NCBI GenBank assembly: GCA_028278755.1
Contig: JAPYOI010000071.1
Coordinates: forward strand, 1-15,837
Source: Poriferisodalis multihospitum
GTDB taxonomy: Bacteria > Actinomycetota > Acidimicrobiia > Acidimicrobiales > Poriferisodalaceae
Direction: 5' to 3'
DNA: 15,837 bases
Shown here: positions 14,162-15,837 of the stretch, piece after piece
Layout: each line of letters opens with the position of its first letter
How positions within the stretch are numbered: position 1 is the stretch's first letter
Program-made: the position numbers and the translations under genes
The notes under the pieces: model-generated
Seen by the model: the letters and a program-made list of their open reading frames with translations, nothing else
Database searches by the model: none
Told to the model about the DNA's origin: nothing

Positions 14162-15837
14162 ATGGCGGATCTGACAGACCGGAGCGGCGGCTACTTCGTC
14201 GGCACCAAGCCTTCGGAGCGCTATCCCATCTGGACGCGCGCCAACGTGGGCGAGGTGTTCCCCGATCCGGTGAGGATGAGCACCTTCGACTTCGCGTTCC
14301 AGAACGACGACGGCATTCGCATATCCGAGTGGGGATTCCGCGATGCGTATGTGGAGATGGGCGCGTTCGACTACGACGAGTTCGACCCCGACAACTGCGT
14401 CTTCTTGGGCGTCTTCGGCGGCTACACCTATCTCAACGCCGCAGTCGGGCGTGTTTTCGGAGCCCGCGCTCCCGGTATCGATGTCGACACCGTTGATCGG
14501 ACCTTCTTCGGGGAGCAGCCGGGCATTCCGCCGTACGAACCGCATCCCGACGACGCCAGCCCCGACGCCGAGCAGCGCATCGGCGAAACCTTCCTGATGC
14601 TGTTCGCGGCGCCGGCATTGCCCGAGGTGCACGAAGACGAGCAGAACATCGCCGAGCTGCGTGCCCAGCGGCCTGATTTCACCCAGATGGGTGATCACGA
14701 GATCATCGATTGGATCAGCGACTTCCTCGAGTCGGGTTACGGCGACGGCGCCGGCTTTCGGCTGCTGTTCGCACGTCACCTGAAGGTGTCATTCCTGGCG
14801 GCGGTGCCGTTGGGCGTGCTCGAGCAGGTGTGCACGGCGCTGGGCCGGCCAGAGGACACCCTCAAGCTGGTGGCCGGCTTCGGCGATGTGGCATCCGCTG
14901 CGCCGTCCGATGCGATGTGGCAGCTCGGGCGCCAGGTTGCCGCGTCGAGCGCGCTAGGCGCGCTGTTCGACGAGGGTCCCGCGGGCTTGGCCGAGCGCTT
15001 GGCAACGGCCGGTGCCGCGGAACCGTCAGGCGACGCTGCGGCCTTCAACGAGGCCTTCGCCTCGTTCGTCTATGAGTTCGGCTCGCGGGGGCCGAATGAG
15101 TGGGAGATGAGCTGCCCCACCTGGGAGACCGACCCCGACATTGCGCTGGCGGCCATCGACCGCATGCGCTTGGCGCCTGCCGATGCCGAGCCCGCGCGGC
15201 GGCGGGCCGAGCTGGCTGCCCAGCGAGAGGCGCTGGCAGCAGAGATCTCCGCGTTGCTCGAGGCCGACGCCGACACCCAGATGCAGTTCAACCTGGCCCT
15301 CGGTGCGGCAGCGGTGTACCTGCCGGGGCGCGAGCGCACCAAGACCAACTGCGTGCGTTTTGTGAACGAGTGCCGCATCGCCTCACGGGTGGTCGGCGAG
15401 CGGCTCGTCGAGCGTGGGCAGTTCAGCGGGCAGACCGAGTTCGGCATGCTGCGGCTGTCCGAGATCCACGAGATGCTCGACGACCCAACCGGCTGGGCAG
15501 AGGTCATCGCGGAGCGTCAGGCCCAGTGGGACGATGCCGCGTCGCGTCAAGAGCCGTTCGTCATCGTGGGCGACCCGCCGCCGATGTCAGAGTGGCCTCG
15601 CCGGGGTGCATCCGAGCTGCCACAGCTCTCGGCGGGCGAGACGTTCGCGGGCTTGCCGGGCTGCCCGGGCATCGCCCGCGGGCGGGCCCGAGTGGTGCTC
15701 GACAGCAGCGACCCGACCGCACTGTCGCCCGGCGATGTGCTCGTGGCGCCGCTCACCGATCCATCGTGGACGCCGCTGTTCGTCAGCGCGAGTGCGGTCG
15801 TCGTCGACGTCGGCGCAGCGCTCAGCCATTCGGTGAT
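14162..15837 (+). CDS. PEP-utilizing mobile-domain protein without ATP-grasp domain, C-terminus beyond window
   Basis: The ATG is preceded at 3 bases by GGGAGGG (14152-14158); 558 residues are visible and the frame is open at the edge. Residues 22-38 (PIWTRANVGEVFPDPVR) match the segment that follows the ATP-grasp domain in rifampin-phosphotransferase-like and PEP-synthase-like proteins. A helical middle region holds FGSRGPNEWEMSCPTWETDP (about 306-325), an RERTK-containing stretch near 390, and FGMLRLSEIHEML. The end is the swivelling domain: GLPGCPGIARGRARVVL, LSPGDVLVAPLTDPSWTPLF and DVGAALSH, where H556 is the predicted phosphohistidine. In the family this histidine carries phosphate between ATP and substrate sites. 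No ATP-binding domain is encoded ahead of it, so it may need a separate partner or have another role. Its substrate is unknown. Confidence 0.85.
   Translation, partial: MADLTDRSGGYFVGTKPSERYPIWTRANVGEVFPDPVRMSTFDFAFQNDDGIRISEWGFRDAYVEMGAFDYDEFDPDNCVFLGVFGGYTYLNAAVGRVFGARAPGIDVDTVDRTFFGEQPGIPPYEPHPDDASPDAEQRIGETFLMLFAAPALPEVHEDEQNIAELRAQRPDFTQMGDHEIIDWISDFLESGYGDGAGFRLLFARHLKVSFLAAVPLGVLEQVCTALGRPEDTLKLVAGFGDVASAAPSDAMWQLGRQVAASSALGALFDEGPAGLAERLATAGAAEPSGDAAAFNEAFASFVYEFGSRGPNEWEMSCPTWETDPDIALAAIDRMRLAPADAEPARRRAELAAQREALAAEISALLEADADTQMQFNLALGAAAVYLPGRERTKTNCVRFVNECRIASRVVGERLVERGQFSGQTEFGMLRLSEIHEMLDDPTGWAEVIAERQAQWDDAASRQEPFVIVGDPPPMSEWPRRGASELPQLSAGETFAGLPGCPGIARGRARVVLDSSDPTALSPGDVLVAPLTDPSWTPLFVSASAVVVDVGAALSHSV

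Noticed and set aside
14100..14174. A 24-codon leader peptide frame starting in the hairpin loop and overlapping the start of the PEP-utilizer-like gene.
   Set aside because: No Shine-Dalgarno precedes it, the product is Arg/Pro-rich without a regulatory codon run, and short open frames are common here.

Overview
This is a gene-dense, GC-rich bacterial window that looks like an actinomycete chromosome. The evidence is a NucS/EndoMS mismatch endonuclease, an F420-type luciferase-like oxidoreductase, a MapB-style methionine aminopeptidase, several GTG starts, 4-base start/stop overlaps and a VanW protein with the CCQ motif I associate with actinobacterial members. The mix of acyl-CoA enzymes fits an environmental lineage such as Acidimicrobiia, but that placement is inference. 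I see no rRNA, tRNA, CRISPR array, insertion sequence or phage gene. It reads as core chromosome rather than an island.

Layout: (1) 1-614, minus: C-terminally cut luciferase-like flavin/F420 oxidoreductase. (2) 615-789: divergent spacer holding a 14-bp palindrome. (3) 790-1014, plus: small acidic orphan protein. (4) 1024-10334, minus: ten genes in one direction with gaps of at most 55 bases. In transcription order they are a broken vanW-type gene, a geranylgeranyl-reductase-family flavoprotein, coaA pantothenate kinase, a HIT protein, an enoyl-CoA hydratase-family protein, a CaiB-type CoA transferase, methionine aminopeptidase, two tandem LysM proteins and a PAP2 phosphatase. (5) 10479-12330, plus: an SDR dehydrogenase and a MaoC-type hydratase that together match the first two domains of peroxisomal multifunctional enzyme type 2. 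(6) 12343-14025, minus: a LACTB2-like metallo-hydrolase and nucS, 3 bases apart. (7) 14026-14161: divergent spacer with a perfect 15-bp hairpin. (8) 14162 to the window end, plus: a protein with the PEP-utilizer swivelling-histidine domain but no ATP-grasp domain in front of it.

Three themes recur. CoA chemistry: coaA makes the cofactor, and the hydratase-family protein, CoA transferase, SDR and MaoC use CoA thioesters. Cell envelope: VanW, two LysM proteins and PAP2. Housekeeping: methionine aminopeptidase and NucS. No obvious new defence or mobile system is present. The most notable items are the vanW gene, which has lost its conserved core through a frame-changing deletion; the 15-bp hairpin between two divergent genes; the PEP-utilizer-like protein without ATP-grasp; and a hydratase-family protein without either classical catalytic glutamate.
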